Positions 38,642 through 50,500 of a stretch of DNA of 64,000 nt are shown here, one piece after another. The translations under genes were made by a program, and so were the position numbers. The DNA lies in the NCBI GenBank assembly GCA_900708905.1, contig CAADRB010000021.1, forward strand, positions 2,119,898 to 2,183,897, read 5' to 3'. The stretch comes from Hymenolepis diminuta (Eukaryota > Platyhelminthes > Cestoda > Cyclophyllidea > Hymenolepididae). The notes below the pieces were generated by a model. That model ran no database searches. It saw only the letters and a program-made list of their open reading frames with translations, and was not told the origin of the DNA. Position 1 is the first letter of the stretch; the number at the start of each line of letters is the position of its first letter.

Positions 38642-38679
38642 GACAAATATATATATATATATATATATATCAATTTGTC
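38642..38679. repeat. (AT)n microsatellite inside a short inverted repeat
   Basis: Twelve AT units (38647-38670) flanked by gacaaat and atttgtc, which can pair, so the tract could extrude as a cruciform. Confidence 0.85.
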
Positions 38680-39559
38680 TTGCTATTAAAAAAGGCGTCG
38701 GTTGAGCTACAAATCTTCCTCCCCCTTCTTTCTGGAGCTTGAATAGTTGTAGCTTTATAGGAGAAAACAGACTTAATAAAAATATGAAAGCTAAGATGGT
38801 TTAGCTTTTAAGAGCACGTCTGAAAAACCAACCGAAAGTCGCTGGATGCTATAATAGCGTAATGCGCGAAAAATATATAAACAAACATGTTGACGAGCCA
38901 TTTTAAACATAAAACCCAAAATAAAAACGTAATTAAGTGGAATATTTTTAAAATTTATTTTCAAGTCAATTAACCTAATTCGTCTGATTAAGATGTTAAT
39001 AGTACCGCAGTAATTTTAACCGGATAAGGAGAAATTATTGCTTTTAGGCTTTACCGCATTTGAGATAGGTACCAAATTCAACTGTAGAATATTTTCTCGT
39101 TAAAGGAGGAGAATCAGTGAAAGAAATCTCTAGCTTAAAACTTATTGAAAAATAATGTAAAACTTTCACTCTTATGACTTCTTTAAAACAAAAAAAACAT
39201 ATTTCTGATACAGAGAATGGTGCGCATATTTGTATTAGACGCTAAAAACCTACATGTTAATTATCAGAAAGGTATTCGATTAACGGAGCAAGTTGTAAAA
39301 GACCACGAGGATTAGGAAGCTTTTAGAGATGTAGCTGGTTGATGTAAAGATGTGCCAACTCCACAGTTACCGTTCTGGGAGGTTACAGTTACAGTAAAGT
39401 TGGGCAAGTGAGACAGATCAATAGGCATCTTAAGGAATTGGTTAATAATGGGTTTGCAGAAAAATAATTGCCCAATTTTTAAATCTTGGCTTTTGCAGTG
39501 CACACTTGGTGATAATAATGAGTTCTTCTCCTTGTATAGAATGCAACCAAAAGCAGAAT

Positions 39560-40010
39560 GTTATAAACACGTAATTCCTAACCATCAATCACAAGATTAC
39601 AAGGAGAATAATAAAGAAAGCTTACACAAGCTCGCGCCTAAGGCGAATCGGTCAGGACGCCAAGAAAATCTTTAGTTTGACTTGGCCGAAGACAACAATT
39701 CCAGTTCCTAATACCGTAGCTCCCTATCTTAAGGAAATTCTAGCAAAACCGATGAAATGCAAAGCTGTCATCCGTATACTAATGTTTTTCGAAAACAAAG
39801 CTATGCTCTCCTACTATCACCATGTCACTGTTCTTGGGACACAAAGTTCAACAAGGGCTTCCAGTGTCTAGATTCCCGCTGTACTAAGTCTAATAAACGA
39901 ATAGAATAGTTATAAAAACATCTCAGAATTTTACCTCCACTGTTGACAGCGGATTCAGTGTGAGATGGAACATACGTTTTTTGAGTTGAAAAGAGAAGAA
40001 TTAATTATTC
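39560..40010 (+). repeat. LINE-like retrotransposon remnant
   Basis: Shares agaaagctta..aag, aatctttagtttgacttggc and caacaagggcttccagtg with the copies at 8395, 51935 and 60184. The same frame as the finger of the 8-kb copy reads NKGFQCLDSRCTKSN here, with stops. Upstream frames (KESLHKLAPKANRSG) resemble the basic region after a LINE reverse transcriptase. Degenerate. Confidence 0.5.
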
Positions 40011-43000
40011 TGGTTCCTTGAGCCAAATCTCCCTACCATTTCAAAAAATACTTCACTCTCTGTTGTGACTATCCATCTGTCTGTCCAACTGGCATATTAC
40101 ACAATATCTTTATTAATAAATAATAAATATAAATGAAAATTAATTTATGATTCGACTCAGCTCTTACTTATTTTCATTTTCGTCTAGCTTTACTCATTCT
40201 TTACATTATATTTTGAATAATATATTTTTTCGATATTTAAGTTCAATTTGTTATCCCGTCTGCATATGCCTTTTTGAAGTATCCACCGTTTCTCTTTTAA
40301 CGTCCTGTTTTCATCCTAGTCCACTTTTAACCAACTAGTTAACGGTGATTGAATGATTAAATCACTGAATGCAGATATTTGTGCAGATCCAAGGATTCGT
40401 TCCTTTTCGACTAACGATCGATTTCAGAATGCCTTGTTGCGGTAAAAAGGACAAAAACAACTAGATTTCAGAGACTTGTAGGTAACAGTAGATGAAACTA
40501 ACGTTTAGATGAATGATGACAGGGATTGAGTGAACCAGATTTGTGTGGTACAGAAAGCCATTACAATCCAAGAGAGAGAGAAAGGGATAGAAGGAGAAGA
40601 AGAGGAGACGGAAATTAGAACAAAAGGGGTGCAAGAAACTTGAGCAGCATGAGAGGTGTGAAAAAGCGTGAGCAGATGTGTGTACTATTAAATAAATGAA
40701 TCAGTCCGAAAACGAAGAGGATTAATGAACACCATAGAACGTGACAGTTGGGGGTCAGGGGGACATCAAAACGTTTACACAAAATTTACACAAGCAAAAA
40801 TAGCAAAGTACTTTTGCAGAGCCTACAAGTTGAGAATAATTTTTGGGAAACAAATGAAGAGTTATCTTCCAATCTTTAATCCCGCTTACTCCTTCGTCTT
40901 TATCTCTTATCTTTTATTTATTCTCCTATCAATATTCATTTTATTCTTAAGGCAATTTTGTTAATTTGAAGTAATTACTTCGCCTGTTAATCCTCTGTCT
41001 TTTATCCGCCTTTCCGTCCTAGATTTGTTGCAACACTATGTTGTGTTACAAGCAATGAGCATAAACTGCAAAGTTTCATATCCTTCTATTGAGTACTCAC
41101 ACGATATAGACCATTCACTTTATTCCTTCAATATATACTTTATTAATCACCTTGGTAATTCTCCTCTACAATCTTAAGTACTGCTCACGGGGTTTCAAAT
41201 ACAGATCTCCTCAGTCATAAAGATAGAAGAAGGGGACTTTAAATGGATTTAGGCAATAAATGAATTCTGTTTGAAGAAATTATCAGAATCATCGAAAGAC
41301 TCACCAATTCCATCTGACATTTACATGCGGTTCACGACTTCCATGGAATGTTACTCCAATTATTAGATATTAATTAATTACGAATCTGACCCAAGGAATG
41401 TTGAAAGAATGCATGAATATATAGATGTTGTGTTGAAATTAGCATTTGCTTGTTTGTGGGAAGTTTGAAGTGGTGGTATAATCATTCACATGTATTTGGA
41501 TAATTTATTATAATAACGAGGTAGCTGATCATTTTTTACAGGACAAGCAATAAAGAGAAAACAAATTTATTAACTTAATAAACTTTTTAATTAAAAAAAT
41601 CAGTTTCTGCATATGTGATTGGAACTTTGCTTGATCGTTTAACATGGTAGGTTAACAAAAAAGATAGATTTTAATAAGATCTAAAAATTCTATTAAAATA
41701 AATCATCTTCGTTGGTAATAAGTCAGAAAACTAATATTTTAATTTTAAAAATGATAATCGTGCAAAACGCGGACTGTAAACACTAAAATACCCGGTTGGG
41801 TAAAGAGGAGGGGAGAGGGGGGTAGAGTATATTAGTTTCAAAATACTAAACGGTGGACAATCCAAAAAATTACATTTTCATTAATCTTCCAGATGATTCA
41901 CCTGACATGACTTTCTTAAATTAATTGAACTTCCTTCTGTAGGACAGTGAGCTCCTTGGACGATTAAAAAGAAGTCCGCGAGGTCACGAAACGTGTGGAG
42001 CGATATTTTCAAATGACCAGTTGGCATCTATTTTAAATAATTCTGACGAGAACAAGTAAAATAATCGAATTTAGGAAACACATTAATCTTATTAATAATT
42101 TCCGATTTAATTTTTTAAATTAAGTTCGCTATACTGAAGGATTGTATCAAGGATACAATTTGAGCAACGAGTGTATGACTTTAAGCACTATATATGCCAA
42201 TAGGAGGGAATCGACTAGTGAAATTACGAGGTCTCGGTTCTGAAAGTAAAGATTTTTGCGTAACTCTAGTGGTGCTAATTTTTCCATAAATCTTCATTTC
42301 TTGAGAATATGAGATTATTCCATTCAGATAAAGCTCAGCCATGTAGGTGACTGGGTGACAATTAGAGATTTGACTCTCAAGAAGGAAGGCCTATATTTAT
42401 CTTTATTTTCCTAATTTTGCATTTAACAAGCCGTTTTACAATAATAAGGCGGTAAAAGAAGACATATATTCACACTTACCTATTTTAAAAAGTTGGTGAT
42501 GATGCCACTCCCAGTTTTGGGTTAATTGAATTATTAGTTGGAATAAGCCGCCATCTTTAATTGATATATTTTGTCTTTTAAACATGAAACAACTGGCAAG
42601 GTAATATGAGCTTACACAAATTTAACATGACAATTTACTAGCATTAATATGGATAAAACGAAGTCTGTTAGTTTCAAATCTTAACTCTTATAAAAGAAAG
42701 ACACTTTAGATAATGAAGATGGAAAAGAAGCAACCACTAGACATTATAGGCTTCTTCATTGCAATATGTACGCCTTCTACAAACATCTTTGAAGCAAACA
42801 ATTAAAAATGGCAAATAAATAAAGATCTGCCTACCAGAAAAAATCAATATTCAATTCAATTTTCATATTTAATCTATAACTGACCTAAATGCTCTCCAGT
42901 ATCTCCAAACATGTAGGTTATAAGAACAATAAAGAGCCAAAATCAATTAGAGGTCTTCAGTTTAAATATTAATTCCTCAGGCTTGTTCTTCCTCTCTGTC

Positions 43001-43990
43001 CCACTGGTATTGAGATACAAACACTAATCGATAATTTGTTTGAATGGATTAAGATAATACGTCGAATACACAAATCTAATAAAATCACAAATTTATAATG
43101 AAGTTGTAAGCGTATATATGTTCCTAAATGCCAGACGAAATTTAATCTGGTAGGTTTTTTTTACTGATTCAAGGCCAGGAAAAAAGTCTAAGTTGAGGTG
43201 AATATCACCTTGGTATTAATAATGTAACAATCGTTTTATAATCTATGTAGATTCCTGAAAAATTTTCAATTATAATGATAGCAAAAGCACAATATGTAAT
43301 AGTTAACAGAATCAACACAGGATAGTAATGTTAATGAAGCAATTTGAAGAAAATGAAGAGCCTCAAATGAAAGTTGTTCTTAACTTCAATCAAATTCTTG
43401 TATTTATATCTTTGGTGAATTCATTGCATTCATTTCTCCCCAGACATTAATTTACTTTAATCAAGAAACCAAAGCTTACTCATTCCACTATTTTAAAATG
43501 ATATACTTAAGTTGAGGGGCAGCAGTTTAAATTTTATGATTTACCAGTATTAAAAAGTATAGCTTCTGAATTAATTTTGTTAATGCATTGTAGAAAATTT
43601 TTTTTTTCAAAAATTTACTTTCCACATGGAATTTCAACAATTTGACAATCAAATTACTTTTTGTGCTAAAGTATTGTTCTCTTTGCTACATGGAACGAAT
43701 TTTATTCGTTTAAACATTACATTTTCACCGGTTGGTTTGACCTTGATTTTCCTTTCTCTCTACAGAATGCGTATAGAAAGTCAATTAATTTAGGCATTCA
43801 CAATTTTCCTTTTAAATAATTAAAGCAAATAAAAGAGACGGTTGAAGGAAGCTGGGAGAGTGATGTCATTCTATTTACCGTTCCGTAACTCCAGAGACGG
43901 AATAGGATCAATACATTTTCGTCTTTTGCCATAAGAATTACAACTGGCATGTGAGATATTTGATAACAAAAATTTACAGAAATGTTGGTC
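40011..43990. other. Intergenic DNA
   Basis: AT-rich and without a supportable gene. A purine tract lies at 40570-40615. A G-rich run at 41797-41822 has four runs of three or more G and could form a weak quadruplex. Fragments near 41975 (gcgaggtcacgaaacg) may be very old SINE pieces. Confidence 0.4.
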
Positions 43991-44029
43991 TTCATTTATT
44001 AATTTGCTTTTGCAGAACTCTCTCCAGAT

Positions 44030-44290
44030 CTATATTCCAACTAAATTTTACGCTCTCGCACATCCTAAGCCAAGGAGCTCCAAAGTTTATTTGGAATGCG
44101 ATAACTATTACATACTGGGAAATATACACAAAAGGCTCAGAAGACTCCAGGGAAAACCCACATTTGGGTCACATCGTATTATATTGTGTGTTTGTGGAAC
44201 ACAAACAAAAACGTCAGAAAGCTAAGTGACGTCAGGAAATTACTCTCAAGAATTCAGATGTCTGAACATCACATCCTCTGCTTTTGAGTT
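44030..44290 (+). repeat. Unclassified repeat, copy 1 (contains an exon-like open frame)
   Basis: Related to 45055-45260: both carry a TACTGGGA...ATACACAAA-like start, cgtattatattgtg in the middle and a GCCAAGTGGGG / GCTAAGTGACG end. Copy 1 follows a good acceptor (tttgcttttgcag) and has an open frame with KVYLECDNYYILGNIHKRLR that ends at 44225. No family was recognised. Confidence 0.5.
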
Positions 44291-45054
44291 TAGTGCATAC
44301 GAAGAAAATATTTTAGGCTAATGTCTTTTGGTTGTCTGCAAACTAGATGTGGCTGTGTCCTCAAGTCCGCTGTAAGCAAGAAAGTTAATTAATGTATATG
44401 GTGATAAATTAACTGATCGGTCTATTTCCTTCCTCCTTCCTCGTGATTTTCTGTTTTTGGCAATCTGCTATTTTTCTATTGGATACCATTTGGAAATCCC
44501 ACTTTTTCACTCTTTATCTTGGTTGGTGTCTGGTTCCCCCAATTTCCTGAACTCGTAGAGATGATTACACTATTCTCATTTCCCACCTCAGCTGAATCAC
44601 TCCACAATTTTCATGATTGGTATCTTCTTTCTGTTAAGTGGCTATGACGCAACCTAATTGGACAAGTTCGATTCCTTCAGTTCCTAGCTGCCCAAGGCCC
44701 GAAGTTTTAGAGTTTATGTTCCTTATTTCAAATATAGATCTTTACACATTCCAGTTTGCATACTTATCTTAAGCCCAGGTATTCGTCATTCAAGAAGATA
44801 GCTTCCAATTTTCAATCCCTTCAGGCAGTGATCTATTTTCTTTGAAAATACTGTTCCATCATCTGTTAGTATGTGGCATTTGGGAGGGCAATTTTTAGAG
44901 CAGAATTCGTAGTAGCATTAAAAAATTGTGGCAGTACAAAAATAATAATAGAGGTGCAAACATAGGAGAAGTAAATATTTAGTAGTAGGTGAAAACGATA
45001 GATTATTTTTCGCCACATATTGCATATTTGACCGAACTGGATATTACTGGAAAA

Positions 45055-45260
45055 CTAGAGCTCAACGTGTTACCATTATGAATTACTGGGACCTGCATAC
45101 AAAATTCTAGAAGACCAGAGGATACGTCTCATTTACAATACAGCGTATTATATTGTGCAAGTTACAAATGTGGCGAGGCAAATGCAAACGCCCCAGAGCC
45201 AAGTGGGGCCAAGAATTTACCTTTCGGAATCCAAGTACCTGAAAAAGTACGCATCTGGCA
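45055..45260 (+). repeat. Unclassified repeat, copy 2
   Basis: Diverged relative of 44030-44290, with stops in the corresponding frame. It abuts the mariner element that begins at 45428. Confidence 0.5.
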
Positions 45261-45427
45261 GTGCAAAAATAAGCTTGTCATCTTTACACACATTTTGTAT
45301 CCGATAAGAATGAATCTTTAATTTTCCTCTATTATTTGTAAAATATTGATAACCAAATATCTCTGTTCATTATTGCATGATTGCTAAAAGTTCTGATTGA
45401 TAATTATTGACAAATTGATTGTAATTA

Positions 45428-46726
45428 TCAGCTTGCAAAAGAAGTTCTGTCCATTTTTTAAACTTAAATTAAAGGGAAAAGTCTGTCAAAATACATCTAT
45501 TTAGTATTCAACATAGTCACCATTTGTATTAATTACATCTTCCCATCTTGTCATAAGCTTTCTCATTCCTTCATCATAGTATTTAACCAGTTTGGACTCA
45601 AAAAAAGAAACTAGCTTCTTCATTTCGACCTCTTCTTTTGAAGTAAGCCTTTGTTCCATTAAACGATTCTGTAAGCTCCTGAAAAGAGGAAAATCGGTTG
45701 GTGCAAGATCGGGAGAAGGTGGTGGGTGATGCATGACTTCCCAGCTAAATTCTTCAACGAGGTTTTTGGTTGCTCTTAAAGTGTGGAGTCTGGCATTGTC
45801 ATGGTGCAGAATCACTCCTCTTCGATTGATCAAAGAAGGCCGTTTTCTCTGCCTTCCGTCAACTGCTTTCAAACGCCTTAACTGCTGCCAGTAAACTTCA
45901 GATGTTATTGTTTGATTGTCACTCATTAGTTCATAATGAACAATTCCCTCCAAATCCCACCATGCACACAAAAGAATTTGTTTTGGGTGCAGTCCCGAAT
46001 TGTCTCAGTTGTGGAATTGGCTTTGAACCACTGTCTTGACTTAGCCACTGTCTTTTGCACTTAACATTATTGTAGAAGATCCTCCTCTCGTCACTGTCAG
46101 TTATGATTCGGTCTAAAAAAGGTGCCTGAAGTTCACGAGAACACAGTGAATCACAACAGATCGCACGATGTTGCTTGTTGATTTCTGACAAATCGTGTGA
46201 ATGGAGCCCATTTCCCAGCCTTTGAGACTTTTCCAGCCAAGTCTTTTCATTTCCCTATATATGGTCATATGATGGCTTGCGTGAAAGGTTTTGCTCAATT
46301 CTCTAGCAGTAGGTTGGATTTTCATCAATGGCAACTTGCAATTGCTCAGAATGGAGTTTTATGAGCATTCTGCTCTCGGTTCGTCTTTCAGGCTGAAGTC
46401 ATACCTTTTGAAATGTGAAAACCACTTTCTGAAGGTCTTTTCATTCACAACATCATTTGCATGTTTTTGAGTGTTTTGCTGCTGAGCATGGCATATTTCC
46501 TTGATGAAATCGAAACAGTAAAATATGCCTGATATGGTCTTTATTTGGAGTGTACATTAGGGCTAAAAGTAGTTATTAATAACGATAATTATCACCCAAT
46601 CTGAAAGAAGAAATAATATTTTATTAATTACCATAGATAAGCATACAACATTAACAAGCTAAATTGGAGTAATCGTGCTCTAAACACATGGGTTAAACAT
46701 CGGACAGAACTTTTGTTACAGCCTGA
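45428..46726 (-). mobile_element. mariner-family DNA transposon, inactive, with both TIRs
   Basis: About 1.3 kb, the usual mariner size. The ends are inverted repeats: 45428-45461 (starting tcagcttgcaaaagaagttc) and, on the other strand, 46726-46693 (starting tcaggctgtaacaaaagttc), alignable without gaps with roughly three quarters identity including a shared AAGTTCTGTCC-type block. The left end follows TA; the right flank is TG, so the TA target duplication looks mutated. The internal transposase runs on the minus strand. Confidence 0.9.
45501..46550 (-). pseudogene. mariner transposase pseudogene (D,D34D)
   Basis: Fragments in different frames. The N-terminal HTH part (about 46550-46360) has stops. 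The next part contains MKIQPTARELSKTFHASHHM (about 46334-46195), then a first catalytic Asp region TDSDERRIFYNN with CKRQWL. The longest piece, 45971-45501, contains WWDLEGIVHYELM, HHDNARLH and PSPDLAPTDFPLF. From the Asp of HDN to the Asp of PTD there are 34 residues, the D34D spacing of mariner. At least two frameshifts (near 46190 and 45995) plus stops make it non-functional. Confidence 0.92.
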
Positions 46727-47283
46727 TGTTACTATCTTCCAGATTTACTGCCGTGTGACCCATCCTATACCTTTATTTGTAGAGGTATATTTACAACGTA
46801 GGTTATGGGATTGATTGGCTACCAGTAATATAATAGTGCGCTCAAGAAACGAATCCTCTTCACGAAAATTTTGTGAATTCTACTTTGAGCATCTTAAATA
46901 CTTAAAACCTTTATGAAATGAGATTCACCACTAGCTAACATTTAATACACCTCCCAGATTGTGGTAAAATTGTAGGAATTACAGGATATTTCTACATTCC
47001 CCATCGCTCGAATTCCGCAAATATTGAATCAAATCAATTAGTGAAGTACTTTAAAATTTTCAATTCAACTTTCTTCATCATTTTGGACGCTACATAAACA
47101 TAAGGACACATTGGATATCTATGTACAAAAATAACCGCTCCAATTTTAAGGTGAAGTGACTGAGAAAGGAGAAATTTGAGTTATTTCAGTATTGAAGGAA
47201 AGAGCGACACCTAGTAAGGGTATTGAAGGGATTCAGGATAGATGTGGGTTCATATGGAAATTTGGATGGAGGTGTTATCCAAT
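46727..47283. other. Gap between mariner and the Hv1-like gene
   Basis: No gene or repeat recognised. On the minus strand this is the 3' flank of the Hv1-like gene; no clear AATAAA was seen close to its stop. Confidence 0.4.
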
Positions 47284-47582
47284 CTAAGAGGGTCTGAGCT
47301 TCGTCCACAGAGGTGGGCTATTTTGAGGCGACGATGTGGAACTGGAACTTGGAATAGAGTTCCGTCTTCTCTGGTTGTTTACAAGGATAGAACGGCATTC
47401 ATTGGTGCCAGAAGCGGCTTCGGCCCGTGTTGAGCTGGGGATCGCACTGCAGCTACTACTCATTTGATTATTCTCAAGGTTCCTGGGATTCATTCCAACT
47501 GCGAATTGAGTTATAATCTCCGAGGTTAAGAAGGCCATTGAGCGAATAGCGTTTTTTGTTACCTCTTTGCCCGATTTTGCTA
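47284..47582 (-). CDS. HVCN1: Hv1-like terminal exon, Ser-rich C-terminal tail
   Basis: Acceptor cttgttaatttag; two bases complete the T of the previous exon (phase 1 plus 2). It encodes AKSGKEVTKNAIRSMAFLTS, then a Ser/Pro/Asn-rich tail with RRRNSIPSSSSTSSPQNSP and TAG at 47286-47284. Coding-like GC content. No domain recognised. RRRNS is a plausible basophilic kinase site (inference). If the splice is not used, the protein ends at a TAA at 50727-50725 instead. Confidence 0.6.
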
Positions 47583-50500
47583 CTAAATTAACAAGGTAAG
47601 AAATGACAATTAAATATGAAGTTTGTAAAATAATATTGCAAAAAAACATCAACAAATGAAAGTTTTTTCTCGATTTTACAAAGTCTAACAAATTAAGCAT
47701 ACAAATTTCACTTACTGAATAATCGTATAAATTTGTTCGTGTAAAAGCTACTAAATTTTAAAATAGGTTTTAAGAATCCATATCTTTTTTATAAAAAAAG
47801 TCATTACAAGAATTTAAACATAAGTTAATATTCTATTAAAGTAAAGATACAAACTGGAAGGGAGATAGATATCATTCAATCAAATATTAACTCGTATTTG
47901 AAAGAAGTTGAATTTGACAATTCCGGTCACCCTATCAGGACTTTATATTACTCAAGGTACATCCGTCTTTAAATATTCATCAACACTTGGTTTTGATTTC
48001 AAGAAAACTTCGAAGCCAAGTGGACAAGAAATATACTGTGTATCTGCTTTTTATTTCAAAATTTTGCATTTTTATTTTTATCTCTCAATTCACAAAACTA
48101 TAGGAATTATCTAACAGTAGAGAAAATCATACAGAAACTGTCCAGGTTCAAAAGACTAACTCACACTGTCTCCCCCTATCTTTAAAAAATGCTAGTTTGT
48201 ACAAGTTTTAAAATTTTTATCCTCCTTTATAGATAATCAACAAAGATAATGGCGGAGCATTCTGAATAAAATTGTACATCAATCTGTATCCGGTTTTAGT
48301 AGGAAGTGGGCTAGACTGATTCTTTCACTAACAGTTTAAGTTACGTTCGCTATACAGTGAATTAAAATCTAATCAAAATATATTTTTTATAGTTAATTAT
48401 TCACAAAGTACATCATTAAGAAGAATACTTTTAAAATCGGGAGGCATCTTAATGAATTTTGGAGAACTTTTTATCTGCCGACAAGGTGAGGTGGACGATA
48501 TTTGATCGGCGATATATTCCTTGCAATTTTATCTTAAATATGCTACGTTAAATACATTTTATCTCAATTTAATTCAGATTACTGCAATTTCAAGTTAAGA
48601 GTAAAATTTGATTTCATAAGTGCACCAATTGTGCTGGAGGGTATTATGCAAGAGAAAGGTAACCTCCAATGGAATTTTCTTTCAAAATGCTCTGATTTGT
48701 CCCTTTAGGAGGTGGGCTTAATGAGGCTTGTACCTGACAGATAATATAATAATCTTTGTTCGTAGTCCAATTACTACTGTTAATTAAACTGCACAAATAA
48801 AATTGACTCATTTTGATACTTTAATTTAGGAGTGAAAAGTAGTAAATTTTATTTGCCAATACCATAAATAATTGGAGCCGTGGAATTTTTTTGGGTAGAT
48901 GTAGACATTGATATTATAATTTGTTTTCTTAAACTAGCGTCTCGCAGATATATTAACGAAAAAATTTATTAATTTATTTACTTTCTTTCCTCATTTGAAT
49001 TATTAATTTGATCTATTTTAAATTTGACTGACAACACGAATAACTGCAAATAAATAAAGGAAGTGACGAATCAGAGTGCATTAAAATTGAGGCAATCATT
49101 CCTATATAACAATAATTCAATTAGATAGTTCAAATTATAAAATATTTAACATTTAATACTCGGAGTTGTAAATAGGTGACCGAATTTCTTAATCACAAAT
49201 GGAAATGGGTAAATTTATCAAGCCCAAGTTTCCCGATGCAAAAGATGAAAGTTAATTTTTTATGTCTAACTCAAAATCAAGAGTCAAACTTTAACTCAGG
49301 CTTAAATTTTCTTTTTAAAATAAATTAAAATACAAATTTTCTATTGATGAAAATTAAAAAAAGTAAGGAAAGAAGAAACTTAAGGTATTTTAAACTAATA
49401 AATAGCGTTCAAATACTAACAATTTCAATTGCAATATTACTGTTACTAGCAAATAAACTCTTAAAATAATAATTTAAGTAGTTTTATTGATGAACGTGAG
49501 TTATTGTAAAGTTACATATTTGGATTATGAAATAATGTGCCAAGTATGCATATCTCTCAAATGCTAGTCAGTGTTAGTTGGTCGGGCAAAGTTTATGCCA
49601 GTCCGCATATTTGTGTCCACATTCTTGGATTTTCTTTCCTTCCCTGACTCTATCTTGAAATGTTTCATTCTGAATGCCACATTTCCAGAAGTAGTTATCA
49701 GTTGCATACGTTGCTATTAATTTTGTATTTTACAGAACAACCAAGAACACGGAAGGGTAATAAGAGAGCTCACAATCTTTTTACTCTTGGTGTATTCGAA
49801 ATAAAGTCATTTTAAGGCAACAGATTTCGCCACCTTTAGAGCTGTATATTGTAGCACTGCAAATAACACTCAGATAAGTATAAATCATTCGTAGGTTCTT
49901 TAATGCGAAGCAATCTACATGGCTCTTGAATATTAGTTACTCTAAAACAAGTTTATTATTAATTCTCAGAAAATAAGCTCGACACTTACTAAACTCCCTT
50001 TGATCATAAACGTAAAAAACGTTTTTTTTATAGTGAGAGAGTTGGCATAAACACTATCTTTTCATTACAATGCAATGAAATTTACAATAAAACGACCTAA
50101 AAGCATATTCTAAATAAAGATATAGATTAAAAATCGATAAATATTTTATAACAGTTAATATGATGGTGATAATAATAATATTAAAAGATAGCTCAAAATT
50201 TTTAAGACAAATATAAATATGTTGCACAGATTTTAAAAATTGGGCAAATATTCCACCGAATTGAAGAATTAATTAAAATAGAATTGTAGCGGATACTATA
50301 CCAATAGGGCTTTTTGCTACAGCTAGCTAGTCCTCCTAAGCAGTCCGGATAACGTCTAGCAGAGTCCTCTATCATAAATTTGCTCCCGAAATTAGCTATG
50401 CTGCTCCCAAAGTAGCGAGAACAAGAAAGGCGTTGAGAAGAGAGGGTTTGTTGATCCGTATGAGATGAGATAGTAAGAATTTTATTATGTGAACAGAGCT

